64,000 bases of DNA from Synechococcus sp. MIT S9220. Its GTDB lineage: Bacteria; Cyanobacteriota; Cyanobacteriia; PCC-6307; Cyanobiaceae. Below, piece after piece: positions 25,605 to 37,052 of this stretch (positions within the stretch are counted from its first letter, which is position 1; every line of letters starts with the position of its first letter). Location of the stretch: positions 2,232,001-2,296,000 of the forward strand of contig NZ_CP047958.1 of assembly GCF_014304815.1 (NCBI RefSeq), in the 5' to 3' direction. The position numbers were made by a program, and so were the translations under genes. The notes below the pieces were generated by a model that was given only the letters and a program-made list of their open reading frames with translations, ran no database searches and had not been told where the DNA came from.

Positions 25605-26312
25605 TCAACCCTCTTTGTTGATGTCCTGAAGGGCTGAGATATCCACTTCCACTGAAGGACCCATCGTGGAGGTCACATACAGGCTCTTCCAATAACGACC
25701 CTTGGCACCGCTGGGCTTATTGCGATCAATGGTCTCCTGAAGCATTTTCAGGTTGTCGAGCAGGTTGTCAGCATCAAAGCTGGCCTTACCGAAACGCACG
25801 TGCACAATGCCGGTGCGGTCAGCACGGAATTCGAGCTTGCCAGCCTTGAACTCCTTGATGGCGGCCGCCAAATCGGTCGTGACGGTACCGGCTTTGGGGT
25901 TGGGCATCAGACCACGGGGGCCGAGCACACGACCCAGTTTGGCCACTTTGGGCATCATGTCTGGGGTAGCGATCAGCAGGTCGAAGTTCATCTCCCCCTT
26001 GCTGATGGTGTTGACCAGATCCTCATCGCCTGCGAGCTCGGCGCCGGCTGCTTTGGCGGCTGCAACCTTCTCACCACTGGTGACCACCGCAATGCGCACG
26101 GTCTGACCGGTGCCGTGAGGCAGTGCCACGGTGGTGCGCAGCTGCTGATCGGTGTATTTGGGATCGATCCCGAGACGCACATGCGCCTCCATGGTCTCGT
26201 CGAACTTGGCGTTGGCGTTGTCCTTGACCAGCTGAATGGCTTCAAGCGGCTCGTAAGCACGCTCTTCAACCTTGGTAACGAGGCTGGCCAGGCGTTTGGA
26301 AAGTTTTGGCAT
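25605..26312 (-). CDS. rplA: 50S ribosomal protein L1
   Basis: Forms the mobile L1 stalk near the E site. The 235-residue product shows family features throughout: [10 protein letters not shown] at the start, [57 protein letters not shown] (signature; cited as its core) and [13 protein letters not shown] near the end. It follows rplK by 77 bases. No anomalies. Confidence 0.98.
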   Translation of the reverse strand: MPKLSKRLASLVTKVEERAYEPLEAIQLVKDNANAKFDETMEAHVRLGIDPKYTDQQLRTTVALPHGTGQTVRIAVVTSGEKVAAAKAAGAELAGDEDLVNTISKGEMNFDLLIATPDMMPKVAKLGRVLGPRGLMPNPKAGTVTTDLAAAIKEFKAGKLEFRADRTGIVHVRFGKASFDADNLLDNLKMLQETIDRNKPSGAKGRYWKSLYVTSTMGPSVEVDISALQDINKEG

Positions 26313-26389
26313 GGCTTAGATGGGGTTCAGACGACCGCAAGGTCTCCCCCTGAAGAAATTGGAAGTGAGCAATGACTGGCGCTGGAGCG

Positions 26390-26815
26390 TCAGTCGCTGA
26401 TGGCGACGCCCATGTTGCGGGCAGTGCCTTCGATGATGCGCATGGCCGACTCAACGCTGGTGCAGTTGAGGTCGGGCAGCTTGGTCTTGGCGATTTCCTC
26501 AAGCTGGGATCGCTTGATGGAGCCAACGCTTCCCTTGGCGGACTCTCCGGAACCTTTAGCGATTCCAGCAGCCTTGGTGATCAACACGGACGCTGGGGGC
26601 GTCTTGGTGATGAAGGTGAAACTGCGGTCTTCAAAGACCGAGATTTCCACCGGAATCACGAACCCGGCTTTGTCCTGGGTGCGGGCGTTGTACTCCTTGC
26701 AGAACGCCATGATATTGACCCCGTGCTGACCGAGGGCAGGACCCACGGGCGGTGCAGGGTTGGCTTTGCCGGCCTGAAGGGCCAGCTTGATCACAGCTAC
26801 GACTTTCTTGGCCAT
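26390..26815 (-). CDS. rplK: 50S ribosomal protein L11
   Basis: Part of the GTPase-associated centre; its N-terminal domain moves during factor binding. The start [20 protein letters not shown], the [15 protein letters not shown] motif with the conserved proline pair, and the C-terminal RNA-binding domain ([19 protein letters not shown]) are all visible. The length of 141 is exact for the family. A 110-base spacer to nusG contains two GC-rich hairpins on the minus strand (GGCCG...CGGCC near 26890-26914 and GGGGTG-gttctt-CACCCC near 26873-26890) without U-tracts, possibly leader structure. Confidence 0.98.
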   Translation of the reverse strand: MAKKVVAVIKLALQAGKANPAPPVGPALGQHGVNIMAFCKEYNARTQDKAGFVIPVEISVFEDRSFTFITKTPPASVLITKAAGIAKGSGESAKGSVGSIKRSQLEEIAKTKLPDLNCTSVESAMRIIEGTARNMGVAISD

Positions 26816-26925
26816 CGGCGGACGGAGTTGAACATCTGCGGATCACCTGGCCCTCGGGGCAGGTGCGGCGGGGTGAAGAACCACCCCTCAGGCCGCCCTC
26901 CGCAGGGAGACGGCCGCCGCCAATA

Positions 26926-27594
26926 TCAGTTCTGCTTGCTCACCTGGGAAAACTCAAGTTCGACCGGTGTCTCACGGCCAAAGATGGAGAGGAGTGCCTT
27001 GAGCTTGCTGCGCTCACCCGACACCTCAATGACCTCACCCTGGAAATCCTTAAACGGACCGGCAGTGACCAAAATCTGATCACCCTCAATGAGATCGACT
27101 TTGACAACCGTCTTCTTCTCGGCAGCACGCTTGAAGATGCGGTCGACTTCCTGACGACTTAAGGGGCGTGGCTTGATGTGACCACGTGCTTTACCGGTCG
27201 CACGACGATCTTCCGCCCCGACAAAGTTGATGACGTTTGGGGTGCTGCGCACGGCCATCATCGTGTCTTCATCCAGCACCATGCGCACAAGCACATAACC
27301 GGGGAACACTTTCTCCTCAGTGGACTGGCGGCTGCCGTCTTTTTTGATTTTGACCGCAGGCGTTTCGGGAATTTCGATCTCAAGAATGCGATTACTCACA
27401 CCGAGCGTCACAGCCCGCTGCTCGAGCGTGGCCTTCACCTTTTTCTCGCAACTTGATGCCACCTGAACCGCATACCAGCGGGCAACGCCCGTGCGGATTG
27501 TGGGGGTTTCAAGGGTGCCCTCTTCTCCGTCATTCGGCGCAGGAAGATCAAGCACCTCACTGGAGTCCGACTGGCTTTGATCGAGATCAGACAC
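26926..27594 (-). CDS. nusG: transcription termination/antitermination factor NusG
   Basis: Binds RNA polymerase and couples it to ribosomes or Rho. After an acidic N-terminal extension of about 35 residues (LPAPNDGEEGTLETPT), the NGN domain begins with RWYAVQVASSCEKKV and contains EEKVFPGYVLVRMVLDED; the KOW domain lies at the C-terminus (EGDQILVTAGPFKDFQGEV). The acidic extension is typical of cyanobacterial NusG. It lies directly after secE, as in most bacteria. Confidence 0.97.
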   Translation of the reverse strand: MSDLDQSQSDSSEVLDLPAPNDGEEGTLETPTIRTGVARWYAVQVASSCEKKVKATLEQRAVTLGVSNRILEIEIPETPAVKIKKDGSRQSTEEKVFPGYVLVRMVLDEDTMMAVRSTPNVINFVGAEDRRATGKARGHIKPRPLSRQEVDRIFKRAAEKKTVVKVDLIEGDQILVTAGPFKDFQGEVIEVSGERSKLKALLSIFGRETPVELEFSQVSKQN

Positions 27595-27655
27595 GAGGCA
27601 GGGCAGGAGCGAAGGATGAACTGGGAAAATGCACCGGATCAGACCGGATAAGGAC

Positions 27656-27904
27656 TCAACGGAACACTTGGGACGCAGCCCAGCCGTAGAAGCGACTCAG
27701 AGCGGCAATGGCCGCAGCGGAGAGGCTCACCATCAGGATCACGGCGATGGATTCGCTGAACAGCTGTTGTCGGCTGGGCCAGACCACAAGCTTCAACTCT
27801 TCAAAGGTGGCTTGCAGAAAACCGCCCTTTTTCTCAGGCTGTTCAGGGCCTGATGAGGGGGGCGTCGTCGCTGCTGTGGTGTCCTCGGAAGTGGGGCTGG
27901 TCAC
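27656..27904 (-). CDS. secE: preprotein translocase subunit SecE
   Basis: The small essential subunit of the SecYEG channel. From a GTG at 27904 the product has 82 residues: a polar N-terminus rich in Ser, Thr and Pro, the conserved amphipathic segment ATFEELKLVVWPSRQQLF and one membrane helix (AVILMVSLSAAAIAALSRFY). The frame open to 28165 would give an unsupported N-terminal extension overlapping clpB on the same strand. It is followed by nusG 61 bases later, the usual order. Confidence 0.93.
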   Translation of the reverse strand: MTSPTSEDTTAATTPPSSGPEQPEKKGGFLQATFEELKLVVWPSRQQLFSESIAVILMVSLSAAAIAALSRFYGWAASQVFR

Positions 27905-28001
27905 GGATGACGGATCAAAAAGTCGTCTGGGCCGGTGCTGACGCCGGCTTTTAAGGCACGTGACAGCAATTGAATATCGTACCGGACGCCTCAATAAGCG
28001 C

Positions 28002-30767
28002 TTATTCAGGTTCGAACAGGAAGGGGTCGTTCGGAGTCGCTCCAGCCTGCACACGAACCGCCTGAGCATCGCTGAAACGCTCCTCCAGCAACTCAGTCGC
28101 CAGGGGATTCTCCAGACGACGACGCAGCACCCTGCGCAAGGGCCTCGCTCCATACTCCGGCTCATAACCGAGGCTCACGATCGCTTCAATCACACCTTCC
28201 TCAACGCGCAGCTCCAGCCCCTGCTCTCTCAGCAGCGTGGCCAGATCAGCCAACTGCAGGCGCACAATCTTGTTGAGATCGTCGAGTCCAAGAGGCTGAA
28301 ACCGGATCACTTCATCGATGCGGTTCAGGAATTCAGGCCGAAAATGTCGCCCCAGAGCTTCATCTACAGCCCCATCTAGAGCGGATGGATCACTTGGTGC
28401 TCCCGCTTCCCTGTCCTGGCGGGCTGATTCAAGAATGGCCCGGCTGGCCAGATTGCTGGTCATCACGACCACGGTGTGGCGAAAATCGACCGTGCGCCCC
28501 TGCGAATCGCTGAGACGTCCGTCATCCAGCACCTGCAACAGCACATTGAACACATCAGGGTGAGCCTTCTCCACCTCATCGAGAAGCAACAGGGCGTAAG
28601 GACGACGACGCACCGCTTCGGTCAGCTGCCCTCCTTCCTCGTAACCGACATAACCGGGGGGGGCACCGAGCAAGCGCGCGACGGCATTGCGCTCCATGAA
28701 CTCGCTCATGTCGAGGCGAACCATGGACTCCTCCTCATCGAACAGTTGGCCAGCGAGAGCCTTAGCCAGTTCGGTCTTGCCCACACCTGTCGGCCCCAGA
28801 AACAGAAATGAACCCACAGGGCGTCGAGGATCCTTCATGCCGGCTCTGGCCCTGCGAATCGCCGCGGCCACAGCCCCCACCGCATCGAACTGGCCGATGA
28901 CACGCTCCCCCAGGCGCTGATCAAGCTCCAGCAGCTTCTGACGTTCGCCTGCCAGCAGGCGCTGAATGGGAATCCCTGTCCAACGCGCCACCACATCGGC
29001 AATGTCCTCGGCTTCCACCTGCTCCCGCAACAATGCCGTGCCGTCTTGCTGCGCCTTCTTGAGCGACTCCTCCAGGTCACAGCGACGCTGCTGAAGACGA
29101 TGCAGCTGGTCGTACTGAAGCCGCGCAGCTTCTTCAAGATCGCCCTGGCGCTCTGCTTCAGCAACGGCATGGCGTAGATCCTCATCTTCCTGCAGCAGCT
29201 GGCGCAGTTCCTGCAGCTGTTCCCGCTCTGCCTGCCAGCGCTCACGCAGCTGAGTGAGTTGAGACGAAGCCTCAAGTCGCTGGCGCTGAAGCTGCACACG
29301 CTCCGATTCAGGAGCCTGCTCTGCCGCGAGAACAGCCAGTTCAACGCGACGCAGATCCATCTCGGCGTCCTCCACCACCTGGGGCTTAGACGTCACATCC
29401 ATCTTGAGTTGTGCCGCCGCTTCGTCGATCAGATCGATGGCCTTGTCTGGCAGGCAACGATCACTGATGTATCGATCGGCAAGGCGTGCAGCAGCTGTCA
29501 CTGCGGCGTCGGTGATCGTCACGCCGTGATGCAGCTCGTAGCGCTCCTTCACGCCCCGCAGAATCTCGACGCTGTGGTCGATCGAAGGCTCGGAGATCTG
29601 CACCTGCTGAAAGCGACGGTTCAGAGCTGGATCCTTTTCCACTGTGCGGCGGTAATCCTCTGGCGTGGTTGCAGCAATACAACGCAGATCGCCTCTGGCC
29701 AGAGCAGGCTTGAGCAGGCTGCCAGCGTCGGCACTGGAGCGGTCGCTGTTGACCACGGTGTGCAATTCATCGATGAACAGCACCACTCCAGCCTCTGGAT
29801 CACTCACCTCCTGCAGAACCTCTCGCAGGCGCTCCTCGAACTGCCCGCGAAATTTGGCGCCAGCGATCAGAGCACCCACATCCAAGGCAACAAGCCGCAA
29901 TCCCTGAAGCGATTCCGGGACTTCGCCGGCAACGATGCGTTGGGCCAGCAGCTCGGCGATGGCCGTCTTGCCCACACCGGGCGCTCCGATCAGAACCGGA
30001 TTGTTCTTACCCCGACGCGAGAGCACCTTGATCAAGCTGCGGATCTCGCTATCACGACCGACCACAGGATCCAGGAGGCCCTGCGCCGCAGCGGCAGTGA
30101 GGTCACGGGCATAACGATCCAGCGCCATGGGCCCTGGCTCATTGGCCAGGTCAAGCGCCGAATCTTCAAGGGGGTCCGACGGCCCCTGCCCGATCTGAAC
30201 AGGCTCAGGCAACGACTGAACAGGTGGAACAACAGGCGTTGGCGCTGCTGAACGCATGACAGGAGCAGGAGGATTGAGCGGTGGAGAGGCAGCGGATGGG
30301 GTGGGTCTGCGCAGCTCGGCCTCCAGGCGATCGGCCGGCAAGCCGAAACGAGACAGCAGATCAGCGCCGATCCGTGGATCACGGCCGATGGCAATAAAGA
30401 CATGCGACACATCGATCAGCCTTGACCCCCAGAGCCCACGCACGCTGTCGGCCACCTCGAGCAAGGTCTCAAGATCTTCACCGACAAACAGCTCATCTCC
30501 TCGCGCCATGGGCTGGTCTTCCAAAAAGCCCTCGAGCTGATCGAGCAACTGGTCTTGAGGCAATGACAATGAGGCCACGATCGCCTCAAAGCGTGGATCA
30601 CTGAAAAGAGCCTGCAGCAAATGCTCCACATCCAGATCACCGTGACGCCAGCGACGGGCTGAATCCTGGGCAGAGAGCAACAGCTCCCAGGCGTCATCGC
30701 TGAAACGGTCTGGCTCCACCGTGAGACTGGCTGGAGGTTGAGGGGTCACGCCGAAATCGGATGTCAT
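28002..30767 (-). CDS. clpB2: ClpB-type disaggregase chaperone (ClpB2-like)
   Basis: An AAA+ Hsp100 unfoldase that rescues aggregated proteins with DnaK. From the ATG at 30767 it has 921 residues: an N domain ([17 protein letters not shown]), a Pro-rich linker, AAA-1 with Walker [10 protein letters not shown] and Walker [11 protein letters not shown], the long coiled-coil middle domain (about 465-590, rich in Glu, Gln, Arg, Leu) that separates ClpB from ClpC, and AAA-2 with Walker [10 protein letters not shown]. The divergent N domain and Pro-rich linker suggest the second cyanobacterial paralogue, ClpB2, rather than heat-inducible ClpB1. It lies upstream of secE; a 14-base palindrome AATAAGCGCTTATT overlaps its stop. 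Confidence 0.9.
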   Translation of the reverse strand: MTSDFGVTPQPPASLTVEPDRFSDDAWELLLSAQDSARRWRHGDLDVEHLLQALFSDPRFEAIVASLSLPQDQLLDQLEGFLEDQPMARGDELFVGEDLETLLEVADSVRGLWGSRLIDVSHVFIAIGRDPRIGADLLSRFGLPADRLEAELRRPTPSAASPPLNPPAPVMRSAAPTPVVPPVQSLPEPVQIGQGPSDPLEDSALDLANEPGPMALDRYARDLTAAAAQGLLDPVVGRDSEIRSLIKVLSRRGKNNPVLIGAPGVGKTAIAELLAQRIVAGEVPESLQGLRLVALDVGALIAGAKFRGQFEERLREVLQEVSDPEAGVVLFIDELHTVVNSDRSSADAGSLLKPALARGDLRCIAATTPEDYRRTVEKDPALNRRFQQVQISEPSIDHSVEILRGVKERYELHHGVTITDAAVTAAARLADRYISDRCLPDKAIDLIDEAAAQLKMDVTSKPQVVEDAEMDLRRVELAVLAAEQAPESERVQLQRQRLEASSQLTQLRERWQAEREQLQELRQLLQEDEDLRHAVAEAERQGDLEEAARLQYDQLHRLQQRRCDLEESLKKAQQDGTALLREQVEAEDIADVVARWTGIPIQRLLAGERQKLLELDQRLGERVIGQFDAVGAVAAAIRRARAGMKDPRRPVGSFLFLGPTGVGKTELAKALAGQLFDEEESMVRLDMSEFMERNAVARLLGAPPGYVGYEEGGQLTEAVRRRPYALLLLDEVEKAHPDVFNVLLQVLDDGRLSDSQGRTVDFRHTVVVMTSNLASRAILESARQDREAGAPSDPSALDGAVDEALGRHFRPEFLNRIDEVIRFQPLGLDDLNKIVRLQLADLATLLREQGLELRVEEGVIEAIVSLGYEPEYGARPLRRVLRRRLENPLATELLEERFSDAQAVRVQAGATPNDPFLFEPE

Positions 30768-30782
30768 CGCGGGCGACTCCAC

Positions 30783-31184
30783 TCAAGCGGCCGTCGATCG
30801 GGACGCAAGCTCAATCAGCTCCACCTTGTATCCATCGGGATCCTCCAGAAAAGCGATCACAGTGCTGCCGTGCTTCATCGGGCCCGGTGCGCGCACGAGC
30901 CTTCCACCTCGCTCAGCGATCCCCGAACAGGTGGCATGGATGTCCTGCACCCCGAGTGCGATGTGGCCATACCCATCACCCAGGTCGTAATGCTCGGTGT
31001 CCCAGTTATGCGTGAGCTCCAGCACGGTGTGATCCTTTTCGTCGCCGTAGCCCAGAAAGGCCAGTGTGAAACGACCGGAGGCATAGTCCTTGCGGCGAAG
31101 CAACTGCATGCCCAGGACATCGGTATAAAAAGAAAGCGATCGCTCCAGATCGCCAACCCGAAGCATGGTGTGCAGCATGCGCAT
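30783..31184 (-). CDS. gloA: lactoylglutathione lyase (glyoxalase I)
   Basis: Isomerises the hemithioacetal of methylglyoxal and glutathione to S-lactoylglutathione. From the ATG at 31184 (133 residues) it lines up closely with the E. coli enzyme, including metal ligands His5 (MRMLHTMLRVGDL), Glu in TVLELTHNW, His in YGHIALGV and Glu in YKVELIEL. An in-frame ATG 4 codons earlier exists. The clpB start follows 16 bases on. The window also holds a methylglyoxal synthase fusion at 57 kb, so maker and first detoxifying enzyme are both present, though 26 kb apart. Confidence 0.95.
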   Translation of the reverse strand: MRMLHTMLRVGDLERSLSFYTDVLGMQLLRRKDYASGRFTLAFLGYGDEKDHTVLELTHNWDTEHYDLGDGYGHIALGVQDIHATCSGIAERGGRLVRAPGPMKHGSTVIAFLEDPDGYKVELIELASRSTAA

Positions 31185-31302
31185 GATCGGGGTCAATCGC
31201 TGTCACCAGCATGGTGCATCCCCAAGATCAGCGGTAGAGAAGCAGCAGGGGTCGCGGCCTGTTGGCAGGGATGAGGAATCAGCGTTGCAGGGGGACCCAT
31301 AG

Positions 31303-32622
<1,320 letters not shown>

Positions 32623-32652
32623 TTCAACCATCAGAGCTCAGAACTCAGAACA

Positions 32653-32693
32653 GGTCATTCACCGGAGGATCAACCTCAGTGAATGGCCTTTTT
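32653..32693 (+). terminator. intrinsic terminator of eno
   Basis: GGTCATTCAC (32653-32662) pairs with GTGAATGGCC (32679-32688) including one G-U; inside the loop GAGG and CCTC can pair as well. Five T follow. It lies 31 bases after the enolase stop. Confidence 0.9.
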
Positions 32694-32905
32694 GATGACC
32701 TTGAGATCAACTGCTCTGACCAACATCAGCCCCAAAAAAGCGAAGGCTTCACCAAAACAATCAAAACATTGATTGCAGAGACTTCAGCAAGAGCGAATGG
32801 GAACATTAGGGAATATTTCAACCAAAATTGTTAAAACACAATCGTGTTGAAGTTTTGACGCCAGAGCAACAACAACTCGGCCAGTGAAGTGATTAAGAAA
32901 GCGAT

Positions 32906-34588
32906 TCAGCCTTTTGAAGACGACAAGGATTCCATGCGGGCATCCTTGCGAAGTTTCACCTGAAGCTTGAGCCAGCCCATCCCGACCGGGACCGCCGCAC
33001 CCAGTGGCAGCAGAGCCCAGAGCGGACGAACGCTGGCACCGATGACAGCCGCCGCCAGAGCCAGGCCTCCGAGCAGCACCGACTGACCAATGGATTGCTG
33101 AGCGGTGACCATGCGGCGGAACTGACGATCCGATTCACCCATGCGGATCTGGAGCTGCAGATCTCCCTGTTCGAGTCGCTCGAGACTTTCATCCAAGCGA
33201 CGGGGAATCCCCACGGCCCGAGAACTCAGGGCGCCCACCTGACGGCCAAGTTCATTGAAGAGATCATTGGAACCGGATCCACTGGAAGTCATGAGAGGCA
33301 GCAGATAAGGCTTGGCAATCCCCACCAGGCTAAAGCCGGGATCGAGGCTGCGTCCCACTCCCTCAAAAGTCGACAGCGCTCGCATCACAAAGATCAGCTC
33401 CACCGGCAAACGAAACGGTTGGCCATAAACCAGCTCGTAGAGATCACCCGACAATTTGTCGATCACCGAAGCGCTGAAGGGAGGCGTGAGTGCATCTCGC
33501 AGCATCAGACGAACCAAACGCCGCACAGGCCCGAGATCCACATCTGTGGCGATCACACCAGCCACCTGCATCTCCTCCACCAGAGCCGATGCATCGCGAG
33601 ACGCCGCTGCCCGAACCATGGAACCCAGCCGTCGTCTCAACCGCTCGGACAGCTGCCCCATCATTCCGAAGTCGTAGTAGATCAGAGCACCATCGCTGGC
33701 AACCGCCAGATTTCCGGGATGGGGATCGGCGTGGAAAAAGCCGAAACGCACCAACTGCTGCAGGTAGCTGGCGGCACCGATCTCAGCGACCTCACCCGGA
33801 TCAATGCCAGCCGCCAGGAGTTCAGGACGATTATTGATCTTGATGCCCGGCAAGTAATCGAGACAAAGCACCTGACGGGTACTCAGCTCCCAAATCACAC
33901 CGGGAACACGAATGCGGGGGTCATCCAGAAACTGCTGACGAAAGCGGGCAGCGTGCTGTGCTTCCAGACGAAAATCCAGCTCACGCAACAGCACACGCCG
34001 GCATTCCTGAGCGATGGCCACCCAGTCACGACCTCGGCCCCACTGAGGATGACGCTGCAGCACAGATGCCACCTGTTGCATCACCTCCAGGTCAAGCCGG
34101 AAGAGCGACTCCAAACCGGGTCGTTGAATCTTGAGCACCACCTGACGACCACTGCGCAGGCTGGCTCGATGCACCTGGGCCAACGATGCAGCTGCAAGGG
34201 GGTTCTCATCGAGATCAATGATCTCCGCGCAGCGCGCACCCAGCTCTGCTTCCAACAGAGCCTGGGCTTGATCAAACGGAAAAGCCGGAACCTTGTCCTG
34301 CAGATCAGCCAGTTCAGCGACCCAGCCCGCCGGCAGCACATCAGGACGCGCCGAAAGCAATTGACCGAGCTTGATGAACGCCGAACCGAGATGGAGCAAT
34401 TCCCTGGTCAGCCAGCGGGCGCGCTGCTGCTGACGGGTCTGACGACGCTCCGGAGAAACCCCGCCTGGGTACGTCCAGCCACAGCTGTCCCACCAGAGCA
34501 GGCACAGCAGCACCAACACCGTGCGCCAAATGCGCAGCGCTCTCAGCCCCCTGCGCCAAGGGAGAGGGCGCGCCCACCAACGACTCAA
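32906..34588 (-). CDS. UbiB/ABC1 family atypical kinase (AarF-like)
   Basis: An atypical protein-kinase-like ATPase of the UbiB/ABC1/ADCK family, linked in bacteria and plastids to quinone and tocopherol metabolism. Family motifs: the KxGQ motif in FIKLGQLLSARPDVLP, the Ala-rich loop AAASLAQVHRASL in place of a kinase P-loop, VVLKIQRPG with the Lys, the catalytic HADPHPGNL and the metal-binding YYDFGMMG. Two hydrophobic segments near the C-terminus (LLGGLALAAAVIGAS and LWALLPLGAAVPVGMG) are probable membrane helices. The start overlaps the stop of the small coiled-coil gene by 4 bases, so the two are coupled. Confidence 0.92.
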   Translation of the reverse strand: MSRWWARPLPWRRGLRALRIWRTVLVLLCLLWWDSCGWTYPGGVSPERRQTRQQQRARWLTRELLHLGSAFIKLGQLLSARPDVLPAGWVAELADLQDKVPAFPFDQAQALLEAELGARCAEIIDLDENPLAAASLAQVHRASLRSGRQVVLKIQRPGLESLFRLDLEVMQQVASVLQRHPQWGRGRDWVAIAQECRRVLLRELDFRLEAQHAARFRQQFLDDPRIRVPGVIWELSTRQVLCLDYLPGIKINNRPELLAAGIDPGEVAEIGAASYLQQLVRFGFFHADPHPGNLAVASDGALIYYDFGMMGQLSERLRRRLGSMVRAAASRDASALVEEMQVAGVIATDVDLGPVRRLVRLMLRDALTPPFSASVIDKLSGDLYELVYGQPFRLPVELIFVMRALSTFEGVGRSLDPGFSLVGIAKPYLLPLMTSSGSGSNDLFNELGRQVGALSSRAVGIPRRLDESLERLEQGDLQLQIRMGESDRQFRRMVTAQQSIGQSVLLGGLALAAAVIGASVRPLWALLPLGAAVPVGMGWLKLQVKLRKDARMESLSSSKG

Positions 34589-34896
34589 GACCGTTCCTCC
34601 AAGCGCGTGCTCAAGTCAGCAACCTGAGCACGCAGCCGATCGATGCGCTGCTGCAGCGACTCATGCTCTGTACCCGAGCGATCAGCTTCGGATGCTGAGC
34701 GGGGCTGTTGCTCGTGTTGCAAACGTTCGGCTTCTGCCTTGACCTCTTCCTGAAACAGATCCCATTCCTGCCGAAAGCGCTCAGGCGCATCTTGAACAGC
34801 AACAGCAACACCAGCAGCTGCATCGGCCACACCTTCACCCACCCGGGCGATTAGACGATTCATGGCCGCTCTCAACAGGGCGTCCGGGGGAGTCAT
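34585..34896 (-). CDS. small coiled-coil hypothetical protein coupled to the UbiB-like kinase
   Basis: A 103-residue acidic protein with an Ala/Val-rich helix (GVADAAAGVAVAVQDAPE), a helix rich in Glu (QEWDLFQEEVKAEAERLQHE) and a C-terminal coiled coil with heptads (SLQQRIDRLRAQVADLSTRL). No catalytic motif is seen and I do not recognise the family. Its stop overlaps the start of the UbiB-like gene (ATGA), suggesting a partner or regulator of that kinase. Codon use matches the surroundings. Confidence 0.65.
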   Translation of the reverse strand: MTPPDALLRAAMNRLIARVGEGVADAAAGVAVAVQDAPERFRQEWDLFQEEVKAEAERLQHEQQPRSASEADRSGTEHESLQQRIDRLRAQVADLSTRLEERS

Positions 34897-34953
34897 GGCC
34901 TGACTAGCGATGAAGAAACTGTGGCAGATACGCTGACAGGGTTGTGACCAACC

Positions 34954-35619
34954 TCAGGGCGCCAGTGGAGTCGACGGTGCAGTCGACGGTGGTGCGCTGA
35001 AGATGAGCGAGTCATCGATGGCTGGTTGAGTGGGAGTAACCGCAGGCTCAGGAGTGGCAACAGCGGCAGATTCCGGTTCCGGCGCAACTTGAACAGAAGG
35101 CTCGACGACAGGGTCAGTGGCAGACGCCGGCTCAGGCGCAACCGCCTCATCGTTGGGAGTCAAGACCGCAGCGGGCTGAGCCCCATCGGTACTCTCCTGC
35201 TGGTCAACATCCAGAGCAGGTGAAGCCACTGGTGCAGCAGTGGACACTGGCTCCTCTTGATCCGTCCCAGGCGGAGGCACATCAGCCTGCTGCGCTTGCT
35301 CAAGCGGCTTCACTTGCGTGGCGATGGCGTCGGCCTGCTCGTTGGCCTTGCGCTGCTCGGCATCCAGAGCTTCCTTCGCAGCAACGTCCCCCATCAACGG
35401 TTGATCAGCGCCATACCTTCGTCTCAATCCATCCAAGGTCTCTCCAGGAAAGCTGTTCTGGCGGAACGTGGCCTGCTGAGGCTTTTCCCAGGTCTGCCGC
35501 ATCAACACCACCCGCTGGGTGATGCCGTAACCGAGAGCAAAACAAGCGCCCGCCACAAGAGGACCCACCCAGTAACGAGGGCGCCGAGGCCGCTGCTGAT
35601 CAGAGGTGGTCGTAGTCAT
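34954..35619 (-). CDS. single-pass membrane hypothetical protein with Pro/Ala-rich tail
   Basis: From the ATG at 35619 (221 residues): a basic cytoplasmic start (SDQQRPRRPRYWVG), one membrane helix (PLVAGACFALGYGITQRVVL) and a periplasmic or stromal region. The middle has a conserved-looking segment (NSFPGETLDGLRRRYGADQP); the remainder is low-complexity, rich in Pro, Ala, Val and Glu (PVASPALDVDQQE, VAPEPASATDPVVEP). The longer frame to 35664 adds a stretch without support. Function unknown; it may be a spacer or peptidoglycan-crossing domain. It lies between argJ and the coiled-coil gene on the same strand. Confidence 0.6.
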   Translation of the reverse strand: MTTTTSDQQRPRRPRYWVGPLVAGACFALGYGITQRVVLMRQTWEKPQQATFRQNSFPGETLDGLRRRYGADQPLMGDVAAKEALDAEQRKANEQADAIATQVKPLEQAQQADVPPPGTDQEEPVSTAAPVASPALDVDQQESTDGAQPAAVLTPNDEAVAPEPASATDPVVEPSVQVAPEPESAAVATPEPAVTPTQPAIDDSLIFSAPPSTAPSTPLAP

Positions 35620-35707
35620 CGCTCGGGCAGGTACGAACAACACCGAACAGTCGGCGCAGCCCATCTTCGCCTCTGATCACCGGTGCTGCATCACCTCCCT
35701 CAATTGA

Positions 35708-36943
35708 TCAAGTTGTGTAATCAGCGTTGATGCGCACGTATTGATCGGACAGATCACACCCCCAGGCACGACCTTGGCCAGGTCCGGAGCCGATCAGCAG
35801 ACGAATCAGCACAGCGTCGTCTTCGAGGTAGCGGCCGGAAGCCCGCTCTCGCAGGTAGGTCGACGCCGCAGCCCGATCAAAGCCGAGCGGCTGACCGTTT
35901 TTCATTAATTGATGCTCTCCGATCCAGAGAGAAACCGCCTGCGCATCAAAGGCCACTCCCGAGCGCCCAGCCGCCGCCACGATTCGGCCCCAGTTGGGAT
36001 CACGGCCATGCACAGCCGTTTTCACCAGCGATGATCCACACACGGTGCGGGCCATCTGCAAAGCGTCTGCTTCGGATGCAGCTCCCTCCACAAGCACCTC
36101 GATCAGGCAGGTCGCACCCTCTCCATCACGAGCGATCGCACGCGCAAGGTGTTGAGCGACCAGAGTCACTCCCTGTTCAAGTCGATCCAGCTGATCGGCC
36201 GGCAGAGGTTCACCGGCGGCGAAGGCCAGAAACGTGTCGTTGGTGCTGGTGTCGCCATCCACGGTGATGGCATTGAACGATCGCTGCACGGCGCGGCGAA
36301 CCATGGCCTGCCAAGCCTCTGATGGCACTCCGGCATCACAGGTGAGATAGCCGAGCATCGTGGCCATCTGGGGGTGAATCATTCCCGAACCTTTGGCCAT
36401 TCCGCCAATGCGCACGGTGCGGCCCTCAATCTCGGCCTCAACGGCGATCTGCTTCTCCACCAGATCCGTGGTGAGGATCGCGTTCGCAGCCGCCGAACCG
36501 CCATCGACTGCAAGAGCCTCCACGAGCGGATCCAGACCTGCCAGCAACAGCTGCATCGGGATTGGAACGCCGATGACGCCCGTCGAGCAGATCAAAACCT
36601 GATCACTCGCCAGGCCCAGCCGATCTGCCAGAACCTGCGTGGCGCGCTGGCTGTCGATCAGACCACGGTCTCCGGTGCAGGCATTGGCCTGGCCGGAATT
36701 GATCAGCACAGCTCTGCAACATCCCTCGCTGGCTTGCAAGCGCTCAGCACAGAGGTCCACGCAGGCCGCCCGCACCATCGAGGTGGTGAACGTACCGGCA
36801 CAGACGGCACCCTGCGGCGCCAGCACCAGAGCCAGATCCGGCTTTCCGGAGTCCTTGAGACCAGCTGTCATGCCGGCAGCCTGAAAACCGCAGGGGGCAG
36901 TGACACCGCCTTCGATCGGCGTCCAGCTGGAAGATTGCGCCAT
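35708..36943 (-). CDS. argJ: bifunctional glutamate N-acetyltransferase / amino-acid acetyltransferase
   Basis: Moves acetyl from N-acetylornithine to glutamate in the cyclic arginine pathway. The self-cleaving HPQMATMLGYLTCDAG motif is present; the Thr of ATML becomes the N-terminal nucleophile of the beta chain. Other markers are GVTAPCGFQAAG near the start, NSGQANACTGDRG, VDGDTSTNDTFLAFA and GRDPNWGRIVAAAGRSG. From the ATG at 36943 the length is 411. Whether it also uses acetyl-CoA cannot be read from sequence. With speA further on, arginine and polyamine metabolism are both represented in the window. Confidence 0.95.
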   Translation of the reverse strand: MAQSSSWTPIEGGVTAPCGFQAAGMTAGLKDSGKPDLALVLAPQGAVCAGTFTTSMVRAACVDLCAERLQASEGCCRAVLINSGQANACTGDRGLIDSQRATQVLADRLGLASDQVLICSTGVIGVPIPMQLLLAGLDPLVEALAVDGGSAAANAILTTDLVEKQIAVEAEIEGRTVRIGGMAKGSGMIHPQMATMLGYLTCDAGVPSEAWQAMVRRAVQRSFNAITVDGDTSTNDTFLAFAAGEPLPADQLDRLEQGVTLVAQHLARAIARDGEGATCLIEVLVEGAASEADALQMARTVCGSSLVKTAVHGRDPNWGRIVAAAGRSGVAFDAQAVSLWIGEHQLMKNGQPLGFDRAAASTYLRERASGRYLEDDAVLIRLLIGSGPGQGRAWGCDLSDQYVRINADYTT

Positions 36944-37052
36944 CAAAGGCCTGAACAAACGATCCACATGGCCTATTCAAATTCAAAACGGCCACGCGCC
37001 GCTGTGAAAACGCGCGAGTTACAGACTGGAATCAGTCATCAAGCAATGGCAC

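Noticed and set aside
27994-28007. Palindrome AATAAGCGCTTATT as an operator
   Set aside because: It overlaps the clpB stop codon and is AT-rich at its ends; a chance or weak end-of-gene structure is as likely.
33095-34627. 510-residue plus-strand frame antisense to the UbiB-like gene
   Set aside because: His- and Gln-rich translation typical of the complement of a GC-rich gene; the UbiB motifs on the minus strand are clear.
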